A stretch of 51,806 nucleotides of DNA from a bacterium (GTDB taxonomy: Bacteria > Hinthialibacterota > Hinthialibacteria > Hinthialibacterales > Hinthialibacteraceae), in contig WGLV01000028.1 of the NCBI GenBank assembly GCA_016125385.1, positions 1 to 51,806 of the forward strand, read 5' to 3'. Made by a program: the position numbers and the translations under genes. Below, piece after piece: positions 16,222 to 24,791 of the stretch. The stretch's first letter is position 1. The number at the start of each line of letters is the position of its first letter. The notes under the pieces are model-generated. The model did no database searches. It was not told where the DNA came from and was given only the letters and a program-made list of their open reading frames with translations.

Positions 16222-16590
16222 TTATGGGTGAGCGTACTCGCGCTCCCGTTCATTCCAGCCGATCATATCCGCGTCGCCCCATAAATTTTCCAGCCCGTAA
16301 TAATTACGGGCGTTTTTTGAAAAAATGTGGACGATCACCGTGTTAAAGTCCAGCAGAATCCAGTTCTGACTCTCACGCCCTTCGCCGTGGCTGATACGCG
16401 AGCCATGACTCGCCATCGCCTGACGAACCCGGTCTGCCATGGCGCGCATGTGTACCGAGCTGTCGCCGGTCGCAATCACAAAATAATCGGCGATGCTTGA
16501 ATTTTTTTCAACATCGATGACGACGATGTCGCCGCCTTTCACTTCCGCCAGGGCGTCGGCGGCCATTCTTGCATTATCGCTGACCTGCAT
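16222..16590 (-). CDS. rsfS: Ribosomal silencing factor RsfS (Iojap)
   Basis: A 122-residue protein that binds ribosomal protein uL14 on the 50S subunit and blocks subunit joining under nutrient limitation (known for the family). Family marks are KGGDIVVIDVEKNSSIADYFVIATGDSSVHMRAMADRV and the C-terminal ESQNWILLDFNTVIVHIFSKNARNYYGLENLW. Length is normal. The gene is probably co-transcribed with the downstream YvyF-like gene. Confidence 0.95.
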   Translation of the reverse strand: MQVSDNARMAADALAEVKGGDIVVIDVEKNSSIADYFVIATGDSSVHMRAMADRVRQAMASHGSRISHGEGRESQNWILLDFNTVIVHIFSKNARNYYGLENLWGDADMIGWNEREREYAHP

Positions 16591-16692
16591 GGACGATGGT
16601 ATTGTCTCCTGTTAGGTACGGAATCGGCTTTCTACCGGGTATCTTATCCAACTTTACCGGAAAAACCAAGATGGTTTTTCCGGCGCGGCGGG

Positions 16693-18249
16693 TCAGATCT
16701 TTGGATTCCGCTCCTCGATTTTGCCGCTTTCGGAATTGTAGAAGATTTCGCCTTCCAGCGGATCTTCCAGCAGCCGTTCCTGCCCCTTGAACCAGCTCTG
16801 CGATTTGAAATCATCAATCGAAGCCGGGGGTTTGCCGTTTTCTTCCTTATACTTATCCAGCATCTGGTTCAGCATTTTGAGCTGTTCCTGCAGACGTTGA
16901 ACCATCTCAGTGCGCGAGATGATCAGCCATTCCATGCCTTCCACCTCGGGTTTGACAAGCAGTTGCGGCTCCGAGTTGTCCCATGTCGTAAGCAGCTCGT
17001 ACAGGTTGCCGCTGGGCATGAGCACGGGCATGACCTCGGAGGCGAAGTTGGGGTCTTCGTTCATTTTCTGCTTCACGATGCGCTCAAGGTACCCCTGTTC
17101 GACCAGTTCGTGCATTTTCATCGAGGGCAGATCACCGTTGTGGTCCTGCTGATACTGTTTAACCGCTTCCTGCAGGACCTCGTCGACTTTGTTGTTATAA
17201 ATATCGAACAGTTTTTTGGCGGCGATGTCCATGCTGACCGTATCGCCCTTTTTGCGCGCGTCCTGATAGTAACGGATGAACTGATTCCAGGCGGCGCTGA
17301 AGCGGCCAGAAGCCCGATCCATTTCAAAGGCCATGCGCTCGACGTAAGAAGGCGTGTTGGGGTTGCGCGGGCCTCGAATTTCCAGATCGGAGAGGATGAA
17401 CGGCTCGCCTTCCGTTTCGGTTTTGAGATTGGCGAAACGGATCGCTTTCGCCTTCATCGGCGTATCGAACATGGTGACGTTCATGCCAACGCCGGTCACT
17501 GAAGCGACCAGGTCGAATGGTTCAGCCCCGGTTTCGCTCTTCTGAATATCGTAATCATGAATGGCGTTGGCGCCGATCTTGAGGCCCAGACGCCCGAATT
17601 CATGAACCGAATCGAAGGCGGCGGTCAACTGGCCGCCCGGCTCGAACGTGGCTTCTGAAATCGGATCGGTATCTTCCACGGCGGTGAGGTCTGAGCCCGC
17701 TTCGAGGCCGGTGGCGCTCAACTCGGCGGTTTTGGCGAGATTGGGACCGTAGGCGGACTGGATGAAGAGTTCTTTGGCCGCCTCGTAATCTTTGAGCTGA
17801 TAAAACGAGATAAAGCCCGCGTCGAAGGTCAATTTCCACGCTTCGGGGTTCTTGCGGCCGCCTTCAAGCAGAAACGAGATCGCCTGTTCGGGGTCTTTCA
17901 TCGATTCGTTCATGATGAAGCCGCCGAATTGCCATGCCGCGATGAAGCGGGGGTCGAGACCGACGATGTTGTCGAACAGTTTGGTCATCCCCTCTTTTTT
18001 AATGTCCTGATCGAGGGTGCTGAAGTTGCCGCCAAAGTACTGGATGGCGCGGATCCACAGCAGGTCGGCGACGGTGTTTTCGAATCCAAGAGAGAGAATC
18101 TTCGTCACCTCGGGCCGGTCGGAGAGCATGAGGATCTTCTCTTCGACGCGGCGGTGAGCGCGCGATTCCATGATTTTGGTCTGGAGCCAGTAAAACGCCG
18201 CTCCGAAAACAATCAGTAGCGCCAGACAGATCAGCGTGACTTTTCTCAT
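16693..18249 (-). CDS. Membrane-anchored TPR-type protein with a probable discoidin-like insert
   Basis: A 518-residue protein. Residues 5-24 form a membrane anchor. Helical TPR-like repeats follow (about 45-175), including ENTVADLLWIRAIQYFGG, a motif of a TPR family common in deltaproteobacteria and candidate phyla. Residues ~183-293 look different: LGLKIGANAIHDYDIQKSETG and then AKAIRFANL...FILSDLEIRG match the pattern of F5/8-type-C (discoidin) sugar-binding domains. After more helices, two segments (about 360-390 and 455-515) resemble pseudopilin C-terminal parts: YQQDHNGDLPS and YKEENGKPPASIDDF...EDPLEGEIFYNSESG. It overlaps the ABC permease gene by 4 bp, so it works with that transporter, probably in the periplasm. 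Confidence 0.7.
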   Translation of the reverse strand: MRKVTLICLALLIVFGAAFYWLQTKIMESRAHRRVEEKILMLSDRPEVTKILSLGFENTVADLLWIRAIQYFGGNFSTLDQDIKKEGMTKLFDNIVGLDPRFIAAWQFGGFIMNESMKDPEQAISFLLEGGRKNPEAWKLTFDAGFISFYQLKDYEAAKELFIQSAYGPNLAKTAELSATGLEAGSDLTAVEDTDPISEATFEPGGQLTAAFDSVHEFGRLGLKIGANAIHDYDIQKSETGAEPFDLVASVTGVGMNVTMFDTPMKAKAIRFANLKTETEGEPFILSDLEIRGPRNPNTPSYVERMAFEMDRASGRFSAAWNQFIRYYQDARKKGDTVSMDIAAKKLFDIYNNKVDEVLQEAVKQYQQDHNGDLPSMKMHELVEQGYLERIVKQKMNEDPNFASEVMPVLMPSGNLYELLTTWDNSEPQLLVKPEVEGMEWLIISRTEMVQRLQEQLKMLNQMLDKYKEENGKPPASIDDFKSQSWFKGQERLLEDPLEGEIFYNSESGKIEERNPKI

Positions 18250-19031
18250 TTGAAATCCCGCCAGTTAAAGGTCACGATGGTGATGAGCAGCAGAATCGCC
18301 GTGGCGCACACCGCATAAATGGGGTGCAGCAGCACGGTGTAGCCCAGCTGGCCGATGTCTTCGCGGTAAACCACTTCCTGCTTGATGTTATACAGTTCGA
18401 GGTTGGGGATGATGTAGTACAACCCCTTCAGCAGCGCGGCGACCGCCGGCGAGCCTTTGTCGCTCAGTTGTTTGCTCCATTCGAGCAGGTCTTCGGAGAG
18501 GTGGCCGATGATCCAGCACATCAGGGTCAATACCGCCGACAGCACCGGCGTCGAGAAGGATGAAAACAGGATCGCGAACCCGATCACGATCATCATCTCG
18601 AACAGAAAGAGTATCAGCGCGAGAATCAGCGTGGGGGTGATGTTGCTGCCAGGCCAGAAGGCGATCAGCGTGCAGAGCAGAAAGCCCATCACCGCGACCA
18701 TGGCCGTCACCGTCATGAAAAAGCCGAGAAACTTGCCGAGAATGAACTGCCACCGCGTGGCGCCCGAGGCGATGATGGTGTAAATGGTGCGCTTGTCGAG
18801 TTCGTCGTAAATCAGGTTGACGCCCACGAACACCGCCAGCAGCAGACCGAACCAGTTGATCGCCGACAGGCCGACGTCCTTGATGATTCGGTCGTCTTCA
18901 CCCAGCGAAAGCGTCGCCAGCAGCAGGGCCAGCATGAGCAGACCAACCGCGAACACAACCAGAATGTAAAACACCTTGTTGCGCACGGCTTCTTTATAGG
19001 TATTGAATGCGATCGTAAGGACCTTATTCAC
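18246..19031 (-). CDS. ABC-2-type transporter permease
   Basis: A 261-residue integral membrane protein with six predicted helices. It begins TIAFNTYKEAVRNKVFYILVVF, typical of ABC-2 permeases of the NatB/CcmB-like or GldF-like type. A large loop between helices 1 and 2 contains GEDDRIIKDVGL. A second loop (about 185-235) carries WSKQLSDKGSPAVAALLKGLYYIIPNLELYNIKQEVVY, facing either side of the membrane. It overlaps the ATPase gene by 8 bp and the TPR gene by 4 bp, so three proteins are made in fixed proportion. Substrate unknown. Confidence 0.9.
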   Translation of the reverse strand: MNKVLTIAFNTYKEAVRNKVFYILVVFAVGLLMLALLLATLSLGEDDRIIKDVGLSAINWFGLLLAVFVGVNLIYDELDKRTIYTIIASGATRWQFILGKFLGFFMTVTAMVAVMGFLLCTLIAFWPGSNITPTLILALILFLFEMMIVIGFAILFSSFSTPVLSAVLTLMCWIIGHLSEDLLEWSKQLSDKGSPAVAALLKGLYYIIPNLELYNIKQEVVYREDIGQLGYTVLLHPIYAVCATAILLLITIVTFNWRDFK

Positions 19032-19947
19032 GAGAGCCGACCTCCCGAACGAAGTATTCTTCCAGCGTGCCCCGGTCCAGCCTCATTTCGCGCAGCCGCG
19101 CGCCCTGAGCCTGGGCGGTTTCAACCAGCTTCCGCGCGTGATCGTGGTCGGTGGCGGTGAAGTTGGTTACGCCGCCGTATTCGCCCACGCCCGCGGCCAG
19201 TTGACTCAACTGGGCCAGCGTTTCAGGAGACAGATCGTCGAACGACACCGTGTAATGCGTGGGGCCCGAGTCGAGAATCTCTTTCACCGTGCCTAACTTG
19301 ACCAGGTTGCCTTTGTTCAGAATGGCGATGCGGTGGCAGAGCATCTCGATGTCGGCCAGGATGTGCGAACAGAAGAAAATGGTCTTCTTTTCTTCTTTTA
19401 ACTGATGGATCAGGTTACGGATCTCCTTGCGGCCGATGGGGTCGAGCCCCGACATGGGTTCGTCAAGCAGAAGCAGCACCGGATCGGTAATCAGCGCCTG
19501 AGCGAGGCCGATGCGCGTGACCATACCCTTTGAATAATCGCTGATGCGCGTTCTGCGGGCGTGATCGAGCCCCACCACCTTCAACAAGCGGTCGGCTTTC
19601 TTTTTCGCGTCTTCACGCGGCACGCCGGTGAGCTGAGCGTAAAACTTGAGAAACTCGTCGCCCGTCAAAAATCGGTAAAAGTAGGGGTTTTCAGGCATGT
19701 ACCCGATTTTGTGCATCTTGAGCGCTTCATCGAGTTCTTTGTCGAGCAGCCACGCTTTGCCGCTGGAGGGAAAAATGATGCGCAGCAGGATTTTGATGGT
19801 CGTCGTCTTGCCCGCGCCATTCGGGCCGAGAAAGCCGAAAATTTCGCCTTCCTCCACCTCCAGATTGAGGTTATTGAGGGCCCGGTGTTTTCGCCCCCAC
19901 CCTCCGACATAGTCTTTCGATAGATTTTGTATTCTCAAAATCGACAT
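19024..19947 (-). CDS. ABC transporter ATP-binding protein
   Basis: A 307-residue nucleotide-binding subunit: Walker A GPNGAGKTTTIK at about 41-52, Q-loop region YMPENPYFYRFLTG, signature YSKGMVTRIGLAQAL, Walker B LLLLDEPMSGLDP, and switch His in FFCSHI. The first signature residue is YSKGM rather than LSGGQ, as in many NatA/GldA-like exporters with ABC-2 permeases. A C-terminal extension (about 225-307) may contact the permease. GAGGAAGG precedes the ATG. It is first in the three-gene operon. Confidence 0.95.
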   Translation of the reverse strand: MSILRIQNLSKDYVGGWGRKHRALNNLNLEVEEGEIFGFLGPNGAGKTTTIKILLRIIFPSSGKAWLLDKELDEALKMHKIGYMPENPYFYRFLTGDEFLKFYAQLTGVPREDAKKKADRLLKVVGLDHARRTRISDYSKGMVTRIGLAQALITDPVLLLLDEPMSGLDPIGRKEIRNLIHQLKEEKKTIFFCSHILADIEMLCHRIAILNKGNLVKLGTVKEILDSGPTHYTVSFDDLSPETLAQLSQLAAGVGEYGGVTNFTATDHDHARKLVETAQAQGARLREMRLDRGTLEEYFVREVGSRE

Positions 19948-20454
19948 GGAACGCCTTCCTCACTTCGTTCAAGCGATTCGAAATCAACCATTTTCATGGG
20001 TTGGTTCGTGATTCTCACAACAGCGTAAGTCAAGGCAAATCGCACCCGTTGACAGATTTTAGTATAATCAGCGAGCCGTACAAAGTATATCCGAACAATG
20101 ACCCGGACCCTGAAGTCAAGCGATCTTTTAACAATTTTTTACAAAAATGTCTGGCGCTGACGACTGAGTCCCGGCGCTGCTTTCCGTCCGGCCTGTTCAC
20201 AATGACTTTACAAATGAAACCGTACAATAGTAACGTGTCAAAAACAATAAGATCACCGGCTTCCATCCGGTAAAAAACGCTCGCCGGGGATGACACTTTC
20301 ATTCACCGAACGTTTTCACGTACAATCGAACTCCATCTCCATCTTGATTTTCCACCAGTCGAATACAACGAAAAAACGCGCAAAAAGAAACGCATGAATT
20401 CGAAGATGACGCCATCGGCTTCGTGCGGCGCTCCCCTCAAATCGAGACGATCTT
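19948..20454. other. Divergent intergenic region between the ABC operon and the nickel transporter gene
   Basis: About 500 bp with no convincing gene. A plus-strand GTATAAT (-10-like, 20062-20068) is present; the TTGACA before it is only 8 bp away, so the pair is not a promoter. I looked for the palindromic NikR site GTATGA-N16-TCATAC and did not find a clear copy. No metal riboswitch fold was recognised. Two 90-codon frames, one per strand, are mutual shadows. Confidence 0.45.
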
Positions 20455-22503
20455 ATGAAAAATCAATCCGTACCGATTCGCCTGTTCGCCCGGCCGACCC
20501 GTTCCGCATGGTTCAGCAAGGCGGGGTTGCCCCTCGCCATGCTGACCTGGGCGTGCGCCGCCGCGCTCGCGCATCCGCTGGGCAACTTTTCGCTCAACCA
20601 TTATAACGCCGCCGAGTTCCAAACCGGCGGGGTGGTGGTTCACCACATGCTCGACTTCGCCGAGATTCCCTCGTATAACGAGCTTTCGCGGCTCGACGCC
20701 GACAACGACTCGATCGTCACCCCGGCGGAGCTTGAGGCCTATCACAAGACGCTGCCAGAACGGTTCACCCCCAACTACGTCTTTGAAATGACGAACGGCG
20801 GCGAGGCGATCGCGATGAATCGCAACGATAGCGATTATGAGGTTAATCTGTTTTATGGACAGGGCGGCCTGACCTGTATTCAGGTGTCGTTTTATCAGGA
20901 ATTCACCCCGGTGAACGCGCTGCCTGCCGGTGAGTATCAGTTCAAGCTGGTGGATAACAATTTTCCTCACCTGCGCGGGTTTCAGGAAATCCGCATCACT
21001 TCGCGCCCGGGCGTGCAGGCGGTTCAATCGACCATCTTCAACAGTAATAACGAAGTCGCCGAACCTTCGGCGAATAACATGTTGTTTCTGCGGGGACTTG
21101 AGGCCAGCGGATCGGTCAAAGCCGAACAGAAGATCGAAGCGGCCCACCTGGAGCGAACCGACCTGTGGGAACTGATCAACCCGTCGTCGGTACAGCCTTA
21201 TCACCTGCCCGCGCGCGACGACGGATCGTTTAAAATTCTGCGTTCGCCGGTTCAACCTCAACTCGACGTGCAGAACAAGATCGCCGCGTTGCAGCCGCGC
21301 GCAACGGTCACCAGCGCCGAGTTGCTGAGCGGCGCGGCGGCTCCGGCGGGTTCAGCGCCCACGGCGGAAGCAAGCGTTTCGACGAAGACCGATTCAAGCC
21401 CCGCGCTCTCTCAACAGGACGCGCTGTACAGCCGCCCCAAACAGGAAGGGAAATGGGCCGACATGATCGGCGCGGAAAAGCTGAGCCTTCCCTTCATGCT
21501 GTTCGCGCTTTGCGCTTCGGTCCTGTTCGGCGCGGCTCACGCGTTGTCGCCCGGTCACGGCAAGACGGTGGTGGCGGCGTACCTGGTAGGCTCGCGCGGC
21601 ACCTTTCTTCACGCCATCTTTCTCGGGCTGGTGGTCACGATGACCCATGTCTCCACCGTGATCCTCATCGGCGTGATCACGCTCTATTTCTCGCAGTACA
21701 TCGTTCCCGATCAGCTCTACCCCATCATGGAAGGCGCATCGGGAGCGTTGATCGTGGCGATCGGCGTTTCGCTTTTTCTGCAGCGCTTCGCCGCGTATCA
21801 GCGCATGAAAGCCCGTTCCGCGCTCAACATCGCCGCCGCCGCGCATGGCCATACGCATGTCCACGCCGTGCCACACGATCACGGGCACTCTCACGACCAC
21901 GGGCATTCTCACGAACACGGACACGCTCACGAACACGGACACGCTCACGAACACGAGCATTCTCACGATCACGAGCATTCTCACGATCACGGGCACTCCC
22001 ACGATCACGGGCACTCTCACGACCACGAGCACTCTCATGATTACGGGCACTCTCACGATCACGGGCACTCTCATGACCACGGGCACTCTCACGATCATCA
22101 CCATCATGGCATCGGAGAATGGCTCCATCATGAGCATGGGCCGGATGACCATTCTCACGAGATTCCAGCCAACGCCACATGGAAAGACCTGTTGATTCTG
22201 GGCGTGACCGGCGGCGCGGTTCCATGCCCTTCAGCGGTGGTGGTATTGCTGGCGGCGATCGCGATGCACCGGATTCTGTTCGGCCTGCTGTTGATCGTTT
22301 TCTTCAGCCTCGGTCTGGCGGCGGTTCTGATCACAATCGGAATCCTGGTGGTCTCGGCGAAGTCGCTGATCGACCGCTTCGAGCAGGCGGGGCGCATGGC
22401 GGCATGGCTGCAGATCGTCTCGCCCGCGCTGGTGACGCTATTGGGCTTCGTCATCATGACGCGCGCGCTGATCAATAGCGGAATTATTACGATTCACTTA
22501 TGA
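20455..22503 (+). CDS. NicO/RcnA-type nickel/cobalt transporter with a long His-rich loop
   Basis: A 682-residue protein. A signal or anchor helix lies at residues 20-40. A ~300-residue extracytoplasmic N-terminal domain begins AHPLGNFSLNHYN, as in other long NicO-family proteins. The membrane part starts near 345 and has FGAAHALSPGHGKTVVAAYLVG, the metal-pathway motif of NicO/RcnA transporters. Residues ~464-570 are a loop of repeated HGHSHDHGHSHD units with over fifty histidines. Then GVTGGAVPCPSAVVVLL, the second signature, and the last helices follow. It moves Ni2+ or Co2+, in RcnA as an exporter. nikR follows 74 bp downstream, fixing nickel as the likely ligand. Confidence 0.9.
   Translation: MKNQSVPIRLFARPTRSAWFSKAGLPLAMLTWACAAALAHPLGNFSLNHYNAAEFQTGGVVVHHMLDFAEIPSYNELSRLDADNDSIVTPAELEAYHKTLPERFTPNYVFEMTNGGEAIAMNRNDSDYEVNLFYGQGGLTCIQVSFYQEFTPVNALPAGEYQFKLVDNNFPHLRGFQEIRITSRPGVQAVQSTIFNSNNEVAEPSANNMLFLRGLEASGSVKAEQKIEAAHLERTDLWELINPSSVQPYHLPARDDGSFKILRSPVQPQLDVQNKIAALQPRATVTSAELLSGAAAPAGSAPTAEASVSTKTDSSPALSQQDALYSRPKQEGKWADMIGAEKLSLPFMLFALCASVLFGAAHALSPGHGKTVVAAYLVGSRGTFLHAIFLGLVVTMTHVSTVILIGVITLYFSQYIVPDQLYPIMEGASGALIVAIGVSLFLQRFAAYQRMKARSALNIAAAAHGHTHVHAVPHDHGHSHDHGHSHEHGHAHEHGHAHEHEHSHDHEHSHDHGHSHDHGHSHDHEHSHDYGHSHDHGHSHDHGHSHDHHHHGIGEWLHHEHGPDDHSHEIPANATWKDLLILGVTGGAVPCPSAVVVLLAAIAMHRILFGLLLIVFFSLGLAAVLITIGILVVSAKSLIDRFEQAGRMAAWLQIVSPALVTLLGFVIMTRALINSGIITIHL
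21874..22108 (+). repeat. In-frame tandem repeat coding for the His-rich loop
   Basis: About thirteen imperfect copies of an 18-bp unit of the type CACGATCACGGGCACTCT, all kept in one frame (HDHGHS/HEHGHA). Variants change Asp to Glu or Ser to Ala without breaking the His spacing, so the unit is under protein-level selection. Length could vary between strains by slippage. Confidence 0.92.
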
Positions 22504-22577
22504 TATACGGGATGAATTCAGCGGGAGGCGAAAGCCCATCCCGCTTCGGCTACTGATACGAGAGAGGGTGAACAGCC

Positions 22578-22997
22578 ATGCCGGAAGCGGTTCGATTCAG
22601 CGTATCCCTGTCGGAAGAACTGCTGGAAAAATTCGATCAACTGTTGCTGGAGAAAGCCTACGGAAACCGTTCGGAAGGCATCCGCGACCTGATCCGCGAT
22701 TTTCTGGTGCAGGAAGAAATCGACGCCAACAAGGATGTGGTCGGCGTGATTACGCTGGTTTACGACCACCACGTGCGCGAGTTGACCGATAACCTGATCT
22801 CTAAACAACACGACAGTACGGCGAAGGTCATCTCATCAATGCACGTTCATCTCGACCACCACAATTGCCTCGAAGTCATCGTGGCGCGCGGGAAGAGCAA
22901 GGTCCTTCACCAGTTCGCCGACGGGCTGATCGGTACGCGCGGCGTCAAACACGGCAAACTGGTCGTCACCTCCACCGGCGCCGATCTCCCCCGCTAG
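22578..22997 (+). CDS. nikR: Nickel-responsive regulator NikR
   Basis: A 139-residue repressor. The N-terminal ribbon-helix-helix (EAVRFSVSLSEELLEKFDQLL...RSEGIRDLIRDFL) binds DNA. The ACT-like C-terminal domain carries the square-planar nickel site with E. coli spacing: H78 (E. coli H76), H89, H91 and C97 (H87, H89, C95). It is expected to control nickel transport; here the adjacent NicO-type gene is the obvious target. AGAGAGGGTG lies about 10 nt before the ATG. The stop codon TAG is the first triplet of a dispersed repeat. Confidence 0.96.
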   Translation: MPEAVRFSVSLSEELLEKFDQLLLEKAYGNRSEGIRDLIRDFLVQEEIDANKDVVGVITLVYDHHVRELTDNLISKQHDSTAKVISSMHVHLDHHNCLEVIVARGKSKVLHQFADGLIGTRGVKHGKLVVTSTGADLPR

Positions 22998-23074
22998 CCG
23001 CGGGCAGCGCCCGGCCGACAGTGTCGGCTCCCCGACTTTGGATTATACGCGTTTAGCGCTCCCGCTGGTCACTG
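22995..23074 (+). repeat. Diverged copy of the 58-bp stop-codon repeat
   Basis: Starting exactly at the nikR stop codon (TAGCCGCGGGCAGCG), the sequence ends TTTGGATTATACGCG, then AGCGCTCCCGCTGGTC. The 3' half matches the unit repeated at 50210-50390 (TTTGGATTGTACGAATCAAGCGCTCCCGTTGGTC). The 5' half has insertions. Confidence 0.65.
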
Positions 23075-23096
23075 AAGCAGACGGTATCGACCAGCG

Positions 23097-23215
23097 TTTC
23101 CTCCCCCAAAGTTTGGGGGAGGCCAAGGAGGGGGTTGGCTGAAAAATCGCGATGGCTGCGCAAGGCGCTCAACCCTCCTCTAACTCCCCCGATCTTCGGT
23201 GGGAGAATTTAAAGC
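23097..23215 (+). repeat. MITE-like inverted repeat, copy 1
   Basis: About 120 bp with related inverted ends of ~42 bp. The left arm holds a perfect 21-bp palindrome (CTCCCCCAAA-G-TTTGGGGGAG) then GGAGGGGGTTG; the right arm holds CAACCCTCC then CTCCCCC...GGGAG. The centre contains AAAAATCGCGATGGCTGCGC. A related copy lies at 51617-51694 on the other strand. There is no coding capacity. Confidence 0.7.
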
Positions 23216-23231
23216 GCTCCCGTTGGCGCTA
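23213..23231 (-). repeat. Partial stop-codon repeat (AGCGCTCCCGTTGG arm)
   Basis: On the minus strand the stop codon TAG of the M14-like gene is followed directly by CGCCAACGGGAGCGCT, the terminal arm of the 58-bp repeat family. The arm thus touches a stop codon again, here from its other end. Confidence 0.6.
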
Positions 23232-24791
23232 GCGTTTTGTTTTTTTGGCGTCGGCGCCAAGCCAGTAGGGGCCGGGCCAGACGCCGGTTTGCGGGCTTCG
23301 AGCCGTCAACTCGCCGTTGGAAACTTCGAAATAATGCGTATTATCGCGCGCGTCGAGCGTCACGAATCCGGTATACAACACGCCTTTCGAATAGTCGGGA
23401 TCGCCGCCGGACGCGGCGGGGGTCATCTCATACGCACTATCGTTCACCATCACGCGGACATAGGTGGGCGGGCGGTTTTGCAGATCGCGATAGACGCACT
23501 CAAACGCAAAGGCGTTGCGTTTTTCTTTGATGAGATCGTTAACCCGGGCCGCCTGAATAAACGGCGGCGGAGGCGGGGCGGGCGCGCCCAGCGCCTCGCC
23601 CAGTCCACGGGCCAGCAGTTCGCCGTCAAGCATCAGGTCTTCGGTCGTCTTGTAAAGCGGCGCCTGGGGCAGCAGGGTTTCGGCGTATAAAAACTCGGTC
23701 TGCATCATGCCCGCGATCGCCGCAGGGAACAGCGTCCATACGAATTTGGAGAGGCGGCTGTCGGGCTCGGTGCGCTCGGCGTTTTCATACCACGGCATGT
23801 ATTTTTGCTGCAGCAGATTGACGAACAGCGCGTCCTGCGCCTCATGGTAATCTTCACCGGCCTGTTCACGCCGCAGGTTGTCACGCCCCCAGCCTTCAGA
23901 ATGAAGACGAAACGCGTAATCGATGGCGCGGCCCTCACTGCTCCAGCGCTGAAGCCAGCGTTTCAGTTCACGTTGCTCAAAAAACGAAATGCGGCGTTCC
24001 TGCCAGGTTTCGGTCCAATAGACGCCCTCCGGCTCTGGAGCGAAGGGATGAACCGCCGCGCCCATCGCCACGCCCCCGGCGTCGAACAACGGCGCGATGA
24101 TGAACCGCGCCCGTTTACGAATCGCGGCGGCGGCGGGATCGTCCGAAGCCAGAAAACGCGCCGCGCCCCACGCCGCCCACGATGAAGCCGACTCAAGCGC
24201 ATCTTCACGCGCGACAATTAATACCGTCTTTTTGTTCTCATCGCCGATCTGGGGATCGGTGATATGCAGCAGCGGGATGGGCTGGTCTTTCAGCGGCGAG
24301 CGGCAGAGCGTTTCAACCGAGAGATACGGATTATCAGGATAGGATTGAAGACACTGGCCGAGAAAAGCGTTTGAAAACGGCGCGGCGTAAGCCAGCCAGG
24401 CGCGGTTTTGGGCGAAGGCGTGTTCAAACTCGAATCGAACCGACGCCGGCTTGTCATCAACAGGAACGATGGTGCGGCGCGTGACAACCGACCAGTGGAT
24501 CTGGTCGTAACTGATCACAGGCAGGTTGTCTTTGGTGAAATAGTCTTTGCGGGCGTCGTCAAATACAAAGCGCAGCGTCTGGCCGCGCGCGTTATCGACG
24601 CGAAAGTAATACCACAGGCCCGCCGACAGCGGAGCGTGAGTCAGGTGATACGCGCCGTCGTCTTGCAAAGCCCATCCGCCCAGAGAACCGTTTTCGAAAT
24701 CGGCGCTGAGAGACGCAGCCTGAGCCAACGCAACGAGCGGCGCGAACAGCGCCAGCGCGATCAGGCCCGCCCGCTTCAACGCCGCCCTCAT
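23229..24791 (-). CDS. Secreted M14-type carboxypeptidase-like protein with altered zinc site
   Basis: A 520-residue protein with a signal peptide (residues 1-26, ending ALAQAA). An N-terminal beta domain (SADFENGSLGGW...WYYFRVDNARGQTLRFVF) resembles the N-domain of Nna1/cytosolic-type carboxypeptidases. The catalytic region then aligns with that subfamily: 'VARQHPGETPSSW' is V-A-R195-E-D197-A-L-E200-S-A-S-S-W, 'PMLNPDGV' is PLFDAGGV (234-241), and the zinc-binding His is kept in FRLHSEGW (H297). The first zinc His is Asp197, and the substrate Asn-Pro-Asp-Gly is gone. A weak or lost peptidase is likely. It overlaps the ROK gene by 4 bp and is last in a gmhA-like/ROK operon. Confidence 0.72.
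   Translation of the reverse strand: MRAALKRAGLIALALFAPLVALAQAASLSADFENGSLGGWALQDDGAYHLTHAPLSAGLWYYFRVDNARGQTLRFVFDDARKDYFTKDNLPVISYDQIHWSVVTRRTIVPVDDKPASVRFEFEHAFAQNRAWLAYAAPFSNAFLGQCLQSYPDNPYLSVETLCRSPLKDQPIPLLHITDPQIGDENKKTVLIVAREDALESASSWAAWGAARFLASDDPAAAAIRKRARFIIAPLFDAGGVAMGAAVHPFAPEPEGVYWTETWQERRISFFEQRELKRWLQRWSSEGRAIDYAFRLHSEGWGRDNLRREQAGEDYHEAQDALFVNLLQQKYMPWYENAERTEPDSRLSKFVWTLFPAAIAGMMQTEFLYAETLLPQAPLYKTTEDLMLDGELLARGLGEALGAPAPPPPPFIQAARVNDLIKEKRNAFAFECVYRDLQNRPPTYVRVMVNDSAYEMTPAASGGDPDYSKGVLYTGFVTLDARDNTHYFEVSNGELTARSPQTGVWPGPYWLGADAKKTKR

Noticed and set aside
20049-20068. TTGACA followed by TATAAT before the nickel transporter gene
   Set aside because: The spacer is only 8 bp, too short for a sigma-70 promoter; only the -10-like hexamer may be real.
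21874-22108. CRISPR array
   Set aside because: The repeats are contiguous 18-bp in-frame units without spacers and code for a His-rich loop.
21394-22158. Minus-strand frame of 254 codons across the His repeat
   Set aside because: The Val/Arg/Met repeat is only the complement of the His-coding repeat; the plus frame keeps metal-transport motifs on both sides.
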